Assembly (NCBI RefSeq): GCF_025370935.1
Contig: NC_133497.1
Coordinates: 5,721,601-5,785,600 of the forward strand
Direction: 5' to 3'
From: Choristoneura fumiferana
Lineage: Eukaryota; Arthropoda; Insecta; Lepidoptera; Tortricidae
DNA: 64,000 nt
Below, piece after piece: positions 14,201 through 24,970 of this stretch; position 1 is the stretch's first letter; each line of letters begins with the position of its first letter. The translations under genes were made by a program, and so were the position numbers. The notes below the pieces were generated by a model that worked only from the letters and a program-made list of their open reading frames with translations, did no database searches and was not told the origin of the DNA.

Positions 14201-15932
14201 TCTGGTCAAAGAGCGCGTTAAAATTATCTTACAAAAGTACATAACTATTAAGAATGTAACAGGCGTCCTTCATTAACCTTTTAAATTATTCAGGCTGTGA
14301 ACAAAAGTTCAGATTTGTTCAAGGCATCATAACGATTGATTGAACCTATCACGCTAACTCCTTGGGCATCCATAATGTGTGACTTTGGGTCTCGCTACCG
14401 CTACCATGCAACCGCTGAAATATATGCGACTCGCGGCTTGACAAGCGATTTCTTTGTCCATTGCACAGTCGAGCAGCTTACAGCACAGCGGTTAAGTAAT
14501 AATACGCGCAATGTGCTAGAACGCTACGCTTACGGTCGCCCTTACAAGTAATGATTAATAAATGTAATCTGTGTCTATACGGCCTAGCCACGACTGCACG
14601 CGACCGACAGCGGCGTGGGGTGTATTTTCTCTTGGTATTCATTACGTGTACTCTCAAGTTATAATGTGCTACGAATAGAAATAGAAATAGAAATGTTTAT
14701 TCGCACTTCGCAAATTACATACAACACAAAATAAACAAGTATAAAGTTAGTATTAAAGGTATTTGCGAAATTGCGAATGTATTGGCTACGCAATGAACAG
14801 AGAATAACCTCGCTGCATTGGCATTTCATTTCGGTGGTTATGATAGCCACAGATGTTAAGTACAATTCAATAGAATCTGTCAATTTTCTACATATTTAAG
14901 ACACCCTATTGTGGGCACACTTGATTATATATGTCCCTGTTGTTGCAATTATCATCTAAAAGGAATCAAAAAAGAAAAATAGTCACATCACAAAGCCTTA
15001 GGCAGCCCGGTGTTTATATTAGTAGGCTGGAAGTGTCTACAGGATTGTCAGATTCTATTGAATTGGAGTTTAGCGATTTTTTGTGCAAGTTTAGACTTGC
15101 ACAAGTAGGTATATCTATTAGGTACTTGATCAAGTATCTATCAACACACGTTACAGTGTAGGTACGGTCACGATCGTTCATTTGGGACCCATTTCGTCAA
15201 AAAATCCTTTGAATTTGAATTTGAAAAAAAAAAACTGTTTTGGATTACGTTTTTAGTTTTTGATTATTTATTCTTGTTTAGAGGCTAATTAAATATTTTT
15301 CTTTATTGTTTCTGTTCCTTAAACATAGTTGCCATTTGCCGCTAACCATTGTTTCTTGTAAATCGTATTTTTTACCCCACGAGACAGGCCATGCCCAGTG
15401 TGGGGGTCAGCACAAATGTATTCTGCGTCTTTAATGTTTTTGGAAATCCATCCATCCATCCATAGCAGCCCTTAATTCGTCCGTCTTCGGACATAGGCCT
15501 CCTCTCCATTTCTCCACGCCTGGCGATCGACAGCCATATGCATCCATTCTCCACCCGCCTGTCGGCAGATATCGTCCTTCCACCTCATTGGCAGTCTCCC
15601 TCTACTGCGAGTGTTTTCACGAGGATTTTTGGAAATAAACTATTTGTATTTGTAATTGTCATACAAAATGTACGTATGCAAGTCTAAATTTTCGCAAGTA
15701 AATCTCTACATTTGGGGCTACCTTAGATTGTTCAATACAGTTCAATTCTTGAAGATATAACTCCATTGATACTATATATCGATCTATCAGTTAGCCGTTG
15801 TTCGGTATTGGTTCCTAAGTAAATAAATAAATAAATAAATTTAGACTGTTAATAGCTTACCATGGCGGTAAAGTTAACTGCCAACAGCACGGCTGCTGCA
15901 AACTGAGACGTCCGTCCACTTTTGCCGCCCAT
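2095..15932 (-). CDS. Tetraspanin, 224 residues, seven coding exons
   Basis: Four-pass membrane protein that organises partner proteins in membrane microdomains. Exons: 15861-15932, 12950-13048, 8851-8982, 7181-7255, 6690-6766, 5532-5625, 2095-2220. All phases agree from ATG to TAG. Membrane segments lie at about 11-33, 66-90, 98-121 and 196-215. The large extracellular loop has Cys146-Cys147-Glu148, then PWSCC (Cys165/166), Cys175 and Cys185, six cysteines in the usual order. The first motif is CCE instead of the nearly universal CCG, and the last Cys is preceded by Asp rather than Gly. N-V-T at Asn152 is a glycosylation sequon formed across an exon junction. The length is normal for tetraspanins. 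The subfamily is not assigned; the weak conservation suggests a fast-evolving insect paralogue. Confidence 0.9.
2236..2790 (+). repeat. 0.5-kb direct repeat, copy 1
   Basis: Matches 3850-4368 with few differences (for example ATTACGAATGG against ATTATGAATGG). The inner part, with TTTACCATCAGGCGTGATTG, is a dispersed sequence, with a partial relative at 48840-48895. Confidence 0.9.
3274..3373. other. Assembly gap of 100 N
   Basis: Exactly 100 N, a placeholder length; the real gap size is unknown. It lies in the last tetraspanin intron, between two copies of a 0.5-kb direct repeat. Confidence 0.98.
3430..3848 (+). repeat. Dispersed repeat of the TTTATAATATTAGT family
   Basis: Ends with a GACA microsatellite (3762-3809) and CGCATTTATAATATTAGTATG. 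Relatives are at 18280-18510, 20570-20790, 37360-37530, 45610-45865, 46055-46275, 57690-57910 and 59600-59825. Noncoding; class not determined. Confidence 0.75.
3850..4368 (+). repeat. 0.5-kb direct repeat, copy 2
   Basis: Second copy, on the far side of the N gap, in the same orientation. Confidence 0.9.
4372..4500 (-). mobile_element. SINE 3' fragment, antisense
   Basis: Reverse complement of the tail of the tRNA-derived SINE at 36661-36960 (GCGGGCCCAGTGCGGAATGGGAACT), diverged. Confidence 0.65.
4596..5065 (+). repeat. Dispersed repeat, GGAACGCGTGGAGG family
   Basis: Shares GGTTCCGTACCTC, CTTTGTTGTCCGTC and CAGGAACGCGTGGAGG with 24286-24740. Confidence 0.75.
5532..5625 (-). CDS. Tetraspanin exon 6: large loop with PWSCC
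   Basis: Acceptor TTTGTTTGCAG, donor GTAAGT. Encodes VTSAEAIKLPWSCCGRTFYP and DNCTMPDMFRR. PWSCC is the second hallmark motif of the loop. Confidence 0.9.
6238..6410. mobile_element. Foldback element, GAACTAAAA ends
   Basis: Inverted ends GAACTAAAAGAATTTCCTT and AAGGAAATTCTTTTAGTTC flank a 75-bp centre; followed by GATATGGACCTCCGCAAAGT. A collapsed relative is the hairpin at 51821-51903. Confidence 0.75.
6690..6766 (-). CDS. Tetraspanin exon 5: large loop with CCE motif
   Basis: Acceptor CTGTTTCTAG, donor GTAAGT, phase 0 in and 2 out. Encodes IQDGQWTHALRIAFSCCENN. The CC pair sits as in other tetraspanins but is followed by Glu. Confidence 0.88.
6838..6965 (-). mobile_element. SINE 3' fragment, antisense
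   Basis: Diverged reverse copy of the SINE tail (CCAGTCTATACGTCCCACTG ... GCGGGCTCAGTGCGGATTGG). Confidence 0.65.
7181..7255 (-). CDS. Tetraspanin exon 4: TM3
   Basis: Acceptor TTTGTTCCAG, donor GTGAGA, 25 codons. Encodes YSALILLLLLLECALLYYF; the Glu within TM3 is a common tetraspanin feature. Confidence 0.88.
7510..8165 (+). repeat. Dispersed repeat interrupted by a retroelement
   Basis: 7610-7689 and 8054-8165 together match the continuous copy at 30590-30800 (GACTAGACCGATGCGAGAGCGACATG and TTCGTC ... GCAGAACCGC). The insert between them is described separately. Confidence 0.8.
7690..8046 (-). mobile_element. 5'-truncated non-LTR retroelement with 7-bp target duplication
   Basis: 357 bp flanked by CGACATG at 7683-7689 and 8047-8053. 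Read on the minus strand it is an open frame followed by AATAAA and a (CATT)n tail, the mark of a retroposed 3' end. The protein part (GRPALTPSQESG and others) is not one I can place in a clade. Confidence 0.82.
8296..8317. repeat. (GA)n microsatellite
   Basis: Run of GAGAGA in the intron before tetraspanin exon 4. Confidence 0.9.
8455..8580 (-). mobile_element. tRNA-derived SINE, second family
   Basis: The minus strand has GAACCTGTCTACGAAGCTCG and the B-box CCCGGGTTCGATTCTCGG, like 36515-36648. Confidence 0.65.
8612..8762. mobile_element. Palindromic MITE, about 150 bp
   Basis: AGTGAATAATGTTTTTCCAT at one end is the inverse of ATGGAAAATAATTATTCACT at the other, and inner parts (TTATCTTGCT / AGCAAGATAA) also pair. 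Ends 89 bases from tetraspanin exon 3. Confidence 0.75.
8851..8982 (-). CDS. Tetraspanin exon 3: TM2
   Basis: Acceptor GTTGTTGCAG, donor GTGAGG, 44 codons. Encodes VSLGVALAVLALFFFFVSF followed by MGFYGAITKSQFLLFM, the inner-loop motif (usual form GCCGA ... ES) in a diverged state without its cysteines. Confidence 0.9.
9060..9285 (+). mobile_element. tRNA-derived SINE, 5'-altered copy
   Basis: B-box GAGGGTCGTGGGTTCAAACC and the body to GTATATAGGCTGGGATGA match 36661-36960; the head with the A-box is missing or replaced, and about 70 bp of the tail is deleted. Confidence 0.8.
9960..10088 (+). repeat. Dispersed repeat shared with 58085-58215
   Basis: GGAACAAAACGCGCGGCGCAT to CACGGACGTCAACAGACTAT is nearly identical in both places. 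Confidence 0.85.
10236..10861. mobile_element. Foldback element with three tRNA-like units
   Basis: Inverted ends of about 60 bp (GGAGTCTTTTTGTATTTTTT at 10249; its inverse ends near 10849). Inside are tRNA-like units at 10314-10388 (+), 10584-10660 (-) and 10660-10732 (+), each followed in its own direction by CTGGTTTTTCTGTGC. Units have paired 5' and 3' ends (GACCAGC/GCTGGTC and GACCATCA/TGATGGTC) and a perfect T arm, CTGGG TTCGATT CCCAG. Confidence 0.82.
11500..11680 (+). mobile_element. LINE 3' end (endonuclease-reverse transcriptase type)
   Basis: Translates to GRPPTRWTDDL ... GSRWMQAAANRSNW, the C-terminal signature of lepidopteran LINE polyproteins, with an internal stop, then CCAACAGTGGATGTCCTACGGC. 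Confidence 0.8.
11818..11943. mobile_element. Palindromic MITE, TACTACGAAATTCG family, copy 1
   Basis: Ends GGTTACTACGAAATTCG and TAGTTTCGTAGTAGC are inverted; the inner arms CGTATCGTACCGTCCC and GGGACGGTACGATAAGAAC pair. Copies 2 and 3 at 26048 and 26972. Confidence 0.82.
12950..13048 (-). CDS. Tetraspanin exon 2: end of TM1 and small loop
   Basis: Acceptor TTTGTTACAG, donor GTGAGT, 33 codons in phase 0. Encodes IFSGMLFAFSLWVIASPATL and the small extracellular loop ending SPVLK. Confidence 0.88.
13100..13375 (+). repeat. Dispersed 300-bp repeat, GCTGACTGTA family
   Basis: Runs from TTTTTTGCTGACTGTA through GTCGATGCTATTAACCGTTG and a GACA run to AAATAAAAGCTTGTAAA. Six copies in this window. 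Confidence 0.82.
15430..15615 (-). mobile_element. LINE 3' end, antisense
   Basis: The minus strand reads RGRLPMRWKDDICRQAGGEW, then MHMAVDRQAWRNGEEAYV, an uninterrupted LINE C-terminus, followed by a (TGGA)n tail at 15449-15463. Confidence 0.85.
15861..15932 (-). CDS. Tetraspanin exon 1: start and half of TM1
   Basis: ATG (15932-15930) GGKSGRTSQFAAAVLLAVNF ... AM/GTAAGC, 24 codons, phase 0. A CAG acceptor sits 7 bases upstream of the ATG, so there is at least one further 5' noncoding exon at higher coordinates. Confidence 0.88.
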
Positions 15933-16004
15933 TTTTACTCTGAAAAAAAAAACATTAGGCCGATTTACTAAAAAATCGCTAAAATCGAAAAATGCTATTG
16001 TTCA

Positions 16005-16255
16005 TTTTTAACCCCCGGCGCAAAAAGAGGGGTGTTATAAGTTTGACCGCTATGTGTGTGTGTCTTTGTGTCTGTCTGTGGCACCGTAACTCTTAAACGG
16101 TTGGACCGAATTGAGTGCGGGTTTTTTTATTTGAAAGCAGATTTTCTAGCGATGGTTCTTAGATATGTCTTATCAAAATCAGTTCAGCCGTTTTTAAGAT
16201 TTTGAAATTTGAAGTGACAAAGTCGGGGGTTTTTCAACTTTTGGTCGGTTAGGTT
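16005..16255 (+). repeat. Dispersed repeat, GTTTGACCGCTATGTG family
   Basis: AACCCCCGGCGCAAAAAGAG to AAAGTCGGGGGTTTTTCAAC; an inverted relative lies at 23800-24050. Confidence 0.8.
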
Positions 16256-16774
16256 ATTTCTTAAGTAATTAGATTACTACCATACCGCCTATTACTAGTG
16301 TTGTTCATAATATTTAAGTTTGCAGCTTCGAAAGACCTGTGTTTACCTCGTTGTATTAGAAAAACTACATATTTTTCATAGGTTTACTAATGTTTCGGCG
16401 AATAACGTTTGGCAACCTGTTTCATTTCGCATCTTTTCATTTCCCAACTGTTTTATTTTAATAAAACTAACCTAACCTAACCAAAAGGGTTCTACACGAT
16501 GGCCCTGAAATAAATCCTGAAATATTTACAGTTTTAGAGTTTGCGAAATGAAAAGTTGCGAAATGAAACAGGTTGCCAAACGTTACGTTGCGAAAAGGCA
16601 GTACTCGTTTTCATATTTTTTTCAGTGCCTTTACCTTTTAGTTATGCCTTTTTCACAAAACATGTTGGCGTTGTTTGCTTCAAATACTAGAATCAGTTTA
16701 GTAGACAATAATATTAAATAATAATATAATATTGTCTGTAAAGACAGACGGATAATGAAGTGACCCTATAAAGG

Positions 16775-17065
16775 TACCTTTTACAAGCTTTTATCTAGTT
16801 TCACCAGTCCCTTTGTCTGTCTGTAATCAAATATTGCTAGTTAAATTCGACCAACTTCCAGTAGTTCGATTGACTTGAAATTTGATATTACTAATGTAAA
16901 TTGCGTGACAATACAATAATCTGGTAGTGACATTCTGGTAGGCCGGCCATGATCGTCTCCACAGGACGAAACTCTTCAACGGTTAATAGCATCGACTTGA
17001 AACTTGGTATGGAAATGTAGTTTGGGTGACAATGCAAGTACAGTCAACAAAAAGTGCAGTCGGCA
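16775..17065 (-). repeat. GCTGACTGTA-family repeat, inverted copy
   Basis: ACAAGCTTTTATCTAGTTTC to GTACAGTCAACAAAAAGTGC; reverse of 13100-13375. Confidence 0.8.
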
Positions 17066-18279
17066 AAAAAAAGCTTGTATTAAAAATATTTTTTTTGTGG
17101 TTAGGTTCATTTCAAGGTACGAAACTTTTTAAAGTAGTTCATGTAGAGCTACATGGTTACCTGAGCTCTGATAAATTCTCGATTGGTACGTCATTATCGT
17201 CAACATAACAAGCCAGTCACCGCACACCCGCGACCCAAATTTGACATCATTTGTCATGAAACTAGGGCGGTATGTGCAGGTTTGCAATAATGACATACAT
17301 TAATTGTGACTTTACTTGAGTATTCGAACGATTTTTAGCTTATATGTTTCCGCTGCGCACATGTGAGCTAGTATTTAAAATATGACCAGTGTTTATTTTA
17401 TTTCTTATATTTACATATTGAATGTAATTCTCAATGTCTATAATACAATAATAAATTGACAGTATATTGATAAAAAATATTATATCAAAGAGACGTCAAA
17501 TGTTAGTAGATTGTTCGACAAGGGACTAAAATGAGCAATAATGGCACGAGATATTTATCCACCCGAGCAGAGCGAGGGTGGCTGTAGTTCGAGTGGTATT
17601 ACGGTTGCTTAGTCTCTCGTTAAACACTCTACTTTTCACTTTGAATGCGAGGAAAAAATAGTAAAGTGTTGTTCAAAATTACAATATTACTTTTAAAAAC
17701 GTACGCTCGACTAATGGTCAGGCCATCTGTTCAAAATTCATTAAGCAAAAAAAATTTGATGCGCGGTTTTATTGTATTGTTTATGAAGTGACGCTTTAAA
17801 AGCTTGCATATTTAGCCAATAGTTTCAAAATTGAAAACTACTTTAAAACTAATTGGACTACGCATAATAAAATGAATTAATCCTTTATATAATTAAATAG
17901 ATTCATATTCGTAATCCTTAATTGCGTTTCACGAAATTAAATCGTGTTTTTTATAGTTGTCATTTTGAGCTTATTTCCTCGCTTTAAAATCCGCCATTCA
18001 CAAACACCGTGTTGGCTGTTTACGGGTTTCCAATGAAAATTAAAAAAAAAATACTTTAATCCCTAGAGAATAAAAAGGAGCTTTAGTCTCGATATGCAGA
18101 GACGTTTAACGTTTTATGAGCATGAGAAGTGAAAAATTATTTATGGACCCCTTTACCAATTAAATTTTGCCAATGTACCATGAGAGAATGAGACAGTGAT
18201 AATATCGCCATGTCAGATACACGAATTTAACGATTAGAGGATCAATGAATTATCTAAAGGCAAGTTATTTCAAAATTAT

Positions 18280-18510
18280 CCCTACTTAATATTATAAATA
18301 CGAAAGTAACTCTGTCTGTCTGTCTGTCTGCCTGTCTGTCTGTCTGTTACGCTTTCACGTCGAAACCACTGAATCGATTTTGATGAAATTTGGTATATAG
18401 GTATTTTGAACCCCAAGGATCAACATAGGATACCTTTTATTCCGGTAGAGGGCGCCACCGCGCGATAACCTAGATCCGCGCAGACGAAGTCGCGGGCTTA
18501 AGCTAGTACA
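18280..18510 (-). repeat. TTTATAATATTAGT-family repeat, inverted
   Basis: Starts ACTTAATATTATAAATACG with (TGTC)n at 18311-18347 and ends GCAGACGAAGTCGCGGGCTT. Confidence 0.75.
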
Positions 18511-18949
18511 AAATAAATTAGCTCAGTAATGCGAATATAATCGATGGGAACCTTGCATTAAAAGCCCTATGATCCGGACAGCCTGTATTTTTAAATGTTT
18601 TTTTTATTTTGCCCTGTTAACGTCTTGTGGTCAAAATACTTAGGTTAGATTCAGACACTAAGGCCTCTGTTGAGTGTTATATTCTAGTGCGGTTCGTCAA
18701 ATTATAGTTCTGTACGACCCATTTATTCAATCTACAGTCTAAATTTAAAAAGTTTCGCGCTTAACTTAATATTGCAATTTCCTTTTGGAAACTAAGTTGG
18801 TTTTCATAATAAAACTTTGTATTTTATCGAACTAGTGATCGGCCTGATTCCACTATGTACTCATACTCGTGTATTAGCAAAGTTAAAAAGCTACTTTTAT
18901 TATATACTTCGATACGTTACTATTCCCGGACCGATATGACCTTCAAGTT

Positions 18950-19092
18950 TTCAAGAAAAGAGCGTACTCCTACCTTAAAGGCCGGCAACGCACTTGTGAC
19001 TCTTCTGGTGTTGCAGGTGTCCACGGGCGACGGTAATCGCTTACCATCAGGCGATCCACCTGCTCGTTTTCCCCCTATACCATAAAAAAAAA
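18950..19092 (+). repeat. Dispersed lepidopteran repeat, GGCCGGCAACGCAC family
   Basis: AAAGGCCGGCAACGCACTTG to TAATCGCTTACCATCAGGCG, a very common sequence in Lepidoptera, probably a LINE 3' tail. Ends in poly-A. Confidence 0.65.
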
Positions 19093-19624
19093 AGTTGACT
19101 GAACTGAATGACACCATGAAACTATCTTGTGCCTCATATGTTGAAAACCGTCCAGCCGTTTATATAGGGTACAAAGAAGAATATATACATATATACTTAA
19201 ATATACCTACGTTCAAAAACATATTATAACCTTCCTTCAGACAGTCGCTTAGGAAATGCAGTTAGCAATAAAGCTTTAAGTTTGAAAAAGAAAAGTAAAA
19301 CATATACAATTAAAAATCCCAGCGGATCTCACTTGCGGTCCGAAGGGGTAATGCGGCCAGCGTCATGGGAACCCTGCCACAGGCAGATGTTTTGGACGGG
19401 GTATTCTTTGTATAATTTTCATTATTATAGTTGTGATATCGTAGGTTAGTTATTTTTTATGTATGTAAACTGGTAATTGTACAAAATAATGTAAACTACA
19501 AAATATATTAAAAATAAAATAAAAAAAGTGTGGAATTCTGGAAGTCAGTTTCGATCCCTAGTAAATACAAAGCCAGGCTTATTTTATATTTGTACGGTTC
19601 TATTTTTAGATAATAAACGTAGTA

Positions 19625-20339
19625 GGGTGACCAAATCTGATTTCCAGTATCCCGGGACAACTGCATTGAAAATACGGGATTCGAGGTTAAAATTCGGGAC
19701 GGAATTCTTTTCGTGTATTACAAAACTTTGCCATAATCAATTAAATATCTTATATACCTAATTGCTGAAGAGTGACTCTCACCAGCGTCAGTAGATCGAA
19801 TATGCGTTCGAGCGGATCGCGCGGTGTTCACAGAAAATAAATATTGTTCGAAGAGGTAGCTTTATCATAGATTGCTCTGAATCATAAAATTACTGGACAA
19901 TGTACGTCCCGTATTGGTTTTTCCATTTTACGGGAAAATATCTTGCCTAAAATACGGGACAACCCCAATCAATCTTAAATATTTGAGTAAATTTCTTTGT
20001 TTTAAATTCTCATGTATTATATACGTATTATGAGTATCTATGCAGTAGTTTACTTATTTGTATGTAATAGTTAATTTCTTTGAAATCAGTTTATGTGTTA
20101 TATTATTAAACGCACTGTATACCTACTCGTAGTAGTCTCCTCTATTTTTGACTTTTAAACTTACTCTTTACTCACCCTAATTGATTGCTCCTCTTATCCA
20201 CTCAAAGGTTGACTAGTAGAATTCCTTAAAGGAATAAGTCCGCTTTTGTCCACGTATCTCAAAGTTTGTCCATTGTATTTCGTTTCTTTTCTTTACAAAC
20301 GTACATACAATCCGGAAAATACGGGACATCTGGTCGCCC
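19625..20339. mobile_element. Terminal-inverted-repeat element with TAGTA duplication
   Basis: Ends GGGTGACCA and TGGTCGCCC are inverted and flanked by TAGTA (19620-19624 and 20340-20344). Three ACGGGACA blocks lie inside. 20136-20310 is a separate sequence shared with 28195-28370, probably nested. Confidence 0.65.
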
Positions 20340-20569
20340 TAGTAGTAAGTTCATACCCGGAACGAGGTGAATGACCCGGTGAATTATATATGGCCAGCCG
20401 GCCGTCCCCAGGGAACGAACAAAGGAACGAAATTGCCCTGGGAACGTGATACTGTGTCATTACTGGCTGAATAAAAAGTCTCAGGACTCAATTCTAATGC
20501 GTATTTTTTCTGTTATTTTAGCAGGTGGCCTACCTATTCCTAATAATCCACTTCCTATCCCACTATCCC

Positions 20570-20790
20570 AATAATATTATAAATGCGAAAGTTTGTAAGT
20601 CTGTTTGTTTGTTTGTTTGTTATTTCATCACGTCTAAACCGCTGAACCGACTTGGATGAAATTCGGTATACAGATAGTTTGAGTCCCGAAGGACATAGGA
20701 TAGTTTCTATCCCGGAAAATTGCGTTATTCCTGCGGGGTAGCGATTGCCGAACTGTACGCAGATGGAGTCGCGGGTAACGGCTAGTTTAC
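20570..20790 (-). repeat. TTTATAATATTAGT-family repeat, inverted
   Basis: AATATTATAAATGCGAAAGT to GCAGATGGAGTCGCGGGTAA. Confidence 0.75.
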
Positions 20791-22859
20791 AGATTTTTGT
20801 TGTTTTGCTTATTAAAGGTACAACGACATATGATTAGCAATAATTAGTTGTAAAGTTTTATATTTTTTGATAGTCCTGGTCCTAAAAAGCGAAGAACGGC
20901 AAATCATTAATTTTTAATAGTTAATTGTTTTTTTTTTACAATCGAGATGATGCGGCAATTATGGCAGATCAGTTCTTTTTATATTCTGTCAGGACAATTT
21001 GCCTGCATCAAGGTTGAGAGCTACAAATGATCTGTGATGTTTTTTTTTTTAATTTACTCTGATTGTCAGGCGCTGTGCCGTCAAATGACCAGTAGGGTTA
21101 GTTCGGGGGGCAGATCAGTCACTGCCTTCATACTTAAAGAAAAAAAAACGTAAATGTCAACTGTCACTTTTCAATCTCGTCATCATGAGGCGTTTTTTCT
21201 TCTTTTTGGCTCGCGCGGTTTATGATGCGGCGTTTTATATGCGTTTTAGTTAATTATGGCAAGATTGACAAGTGACTTAACACCTTTTCAAAAATCTTTA
21301 CTTACCAGCCATTTACTTTTTTTTACTTATGTTCAAGTCAAGCTCATCTTCTTCATCTACTCTTTGGCTGAGCAACCCCTGTGTATTTCGATTAACGCAA
21401 ACGTGTTCGAAACGAATGGCTGTGTCAAAACAAGAGGCTTTTACCCTATTCTTGTGTAAACAAAGCATTTACCCTAATTACCTATATCCGGGTCAAACGA
21501 TATCGCTTTACGTTTTACATTTAGGCAATTTAGAAACAAACATTGACATTTCAATGTTAATCAATTTGGTAAACGCTCTGACCTAGTACAAGGCATTTTA
21601 CCCTGATGGTTATAGTTCAGTGGTGCAATAATGTCAGATTACGCTTAAGATCTTCTTTAAATAATGTATTGTATACTATACTCGTGCAGTCAACTAAAAT
21701 GATATCGATACGGCCAAAGTTGCAAAAAATATCTATACCTACACGACCTTAATGTTAATAAGTTAAAAGTCGCGTATAAATATTTTTGTAGCTGTGGCCG
21801 TATCAATCATTTTGTAGTTGACTACACAAGGTGGTTTTAGGATTCCTTACCAAAAAGATGGCAAACGTAACTCTATTACTGTCGCCTGTCCGTCTGTATG
21901 TCTGTCACATGGCTGTATCCAGTGACTGATTTTTAGTTCTGACTGCCCTAGGCTAACTACGAATATTCGCCCTCCATCAACAATAACTCCTTATTGACCT
22001 AATTACCTCTCTTTTTCTCACTCAATCTACCTATCCTACTATCGCACTCTCACCTGATTTTCAATTGCACGTATTTTCCCAAAATTACCAGATATTATTT
22101 ATATGTAAAGTCCCAGCTCAGCGCCGCGCCCACCGCACACTAAAAAGACAGCTGAAATTTAAATAATTTCTATTGTTGCTACATACAACAGCAGATTATA
22201 AAATACTGAACTGGCTCTCTAATATTGCTGTCTCCTAACAGGGCATAACATGTATACCAGCCTATATATAATTCCATACATGTTTGTAATATGATACGAA
22301 ATAAATAAATAAAGTGAAAATTTAATTAAAAATTAGTAGGTAGGTACCCCTGTAAAAAACGTATAGTTTTCGTTCTTTTTCCTTATAACGTTTAAACATA
22401 CTAATTTCAATGTTTATAGGGAAAAATAACTTAATAATATGACAACAACTACTAACAGGGCAAGCAATAGTCCATTGTTGTAGAGGCTGGAAAGTAAGCA
22501 ATAGATGAACGAGTTAGTTCGAAAGTCGACCCGAAGAGGCTTTGTGCTTACTACCACTGCGAGAAAATAAAAAAACATTTATCTCAAAAATTTATTCGTA
22601 GTCTCAAAACAAACAATAACAATCCAAAGACTGCGTTGCTCCCGACGATTTTAGTTTTTCTTTTGTGACATAATAATTTTATAACGAGTCCGTTCTTAGT
22701 GGCCAGTACCCAAAAACACATATTTAAAAAATAAAAACGGCAGCCTGGCTGCGTCTGCAGTCGTACGAGGCCGTATGCACGCGCACTGAGCAGCACAGCA
22801 GGCTTAAAAAATATATGCTGTGGCATTTTTTCATACTTTAATAAGTATTTGGTAAAAAA

Positions 22860-23175
22860 GCTTTTTTTGCTGACTGTACTTTTTATTGGCTGTACTGGCA
22901 TTGTCACCCAAACTACATTTGCATACTAAATTTCAAGTCGATGCCATAAACCGTTAAAGAGTTCCGTCCAGTGGAAACGATCCAGGCCAGACTACCAGGA
23001 TGTTACTACTAAATTATTGTATTGTCATAAAATTTACACAAATATACTAAATTTCAAGTCAATCCGACTAGTGGAAGTTGGTCGAATTTAACTCACAAGA
23101 TTTGATTACAGGCAGACAGACAGACAAACAGACACCCAGACATACAACGGGACAGGAGAAACTAAATAAAAAAAC
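22860..23175 (+). repeat. GCTGACTGTA-family repeat
   Basis: TTTTTTGCTGACTGTACTTT to ACGGGACAGGAGAAACTAAA. Confidence 0.8.
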
Positions 23176-23799
23176 TTAAAAAAAATTAAAGCACATTTAA
23201 GGAAAAAACACCTCATAAAAGTCATAAATGACGCATTCTCATTGGTCAATTTAATTTCACATGCAGCAGCCGATTACTTTTGACTGGTGCAATTATCGCT
23301 TCAGCACGCCGGGAATGAATTTCTGAAATATATTCTAAAAAGTCGTATCGTGCTATGAAATACATATATCACCTACCTATATACGACCTGTTACCGTAAT
23401 GTGTTACATTGTTTTGCGAGCCATTTATGAGTCATCTGGTAATTTCACAAATATAGGCAGTGTTGTGTACTGGATTTAAGTTATCTGTGGCCACATTTTC
23501 GAGCAGTGTCGTGAAAAATAATTATCATAACGGCGGCCTTGGTTTCTATTGTCCTATAAGAATGCCTAAGCAATAGCCTTGGAGGGTGCATGGAGGAGTG
23601 AATAGCCTTCGAATAAGGCTAGGGCTTGTATAGATGGTCAAGTAATCACTTTTCTTTTCTAAGGTTCAAGAAGGTTAAGGTCACAACTATTACAACCTGA
23701 GCCGCATTGTTTAACGTACCGGCGCTCCTCACCAGCTCGACTCGCCATCTCTTTCACCCTCATCCTAAACCGCGTGTCAGGAAACAGCATTGATAACCT

Positions 23800-24050
23800 A
23801 ACCAACCAAAAGTTGGAAAACCCCCGTCTTTGTCACTTCAAAGTTCAATATCTCAAAAACGGCTAAACAACATGTCTAAGAACCATCGCTAGAAAACCAG
23901 CTTTCAATTAAAAAAACCGCGTTCATATCGGTCCACCCGTTTAAGAGCTACGGTGCCACAAACAGACACACACACAGACATACAGACACATAGACACATA
24001 TAGCGGTCAAACTTATAATACCTCTCTTTTTGCGTCAGGGGTTGAAAACG
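23800..24050 (-). repeat. GTTTGACCGCTATGTG-family repeat, inverted
   Basis: Reverse copy of 16005-16255. Confidence 0.8.
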
Positions 24051-24285
24051 ATTGTAATTCGAAGTGCGTAAGACAAAGCCTCTGGGAGTTATCACGACAC
24101 GAAACGGGTGCCGAAACTAATGTACCTAAATCAAGTGCGGGAAGCAGAAGTCTAAGTTTGATTAGCAGAAACGAAACGTAGAAATACTTATGCACCGACC
24201 GACCGACTGAAGCCAGAAAACAAATTGAATGAAAACTTGAAATCAAAACTAAGAATCTGTGTAAATAAGTCTTTGTTAAAATCAT

Positions 24286-24740
24286 TTTTAGGGTTCTATA
24301 CCTCAAAAGGAAAAACAGATCCCTTCTAGGAACACTTTGTTGTCCGTCTGTCTATCGAGACCCTTTTCTCAGGAACGCGTGGAGGCATCAAACTGAAATT
24401 CATATCAAATACTCAAGGCTACTGTTCCTTGGAGACGTGAGAAAATCAAACTTCTAAGCTAACGCAATCAAAAGATACAGCCGTTTATGCTGCAAATTTT
24501 CAACACTCTCAAGGGAATCTAAACCTACAGGGTACTTCCCGTAAACTCAGAATCTTGAAATTTGGTGCGAAGCAACGTATAGCACAGATAAAGGAAATTT
24601 TGGCATACTCGAATTTTTTCACGAAATTTGGAATGTAAATACTTAGCTAGAAGTCTAGAATAACACACAGGCTACATTGTATCCCAAAATTCCTACGGGA
24701 TCATATTAAAAAATCCAAATTTCAACCACTACGATTATTT
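24286..24740 (+). repeat. GGAACGCGTGGAGG-family repeat
   Basis: Second copy of the repeat at 4596-5065. Confidence 0.75.
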
Positions 24741-24929
24741 TGTGTTAAATAGAATTAATTTTGGCGCGCTTTCTTTATGGAACAATGAAATTCACGATGG
24801 AATTTATTGAAATTTCCACGGGAGTTTTTGCAAAATCCCGGATGTTCAATTACAGTGCTTGGCCTAAAGGTTTACGCATGCGATGCTGCGGGTAAAAGCA
24901 ACTATCGACATAAAATTAAACTACAAAAC

Positions 24930-24970
24930 TTACCTTTCACACGTACTAATTAGGTACACTGCACAAGACC
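24930..24970 (-). promoter_or_regulatory. Possible 5' noncoding exon of the tetraspanin gene
   Basis: On the minus strand GTGTGAAAG/GTAAGT is a near-consensus donor after a short stretch with an initiator-like GCAGTG. Exon 1 of the tetraspanin needs an upstream donor, and this is the best-looking one I noticed in the gap. Unproven; the upper limit is a guess. Confidence 0.2.
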
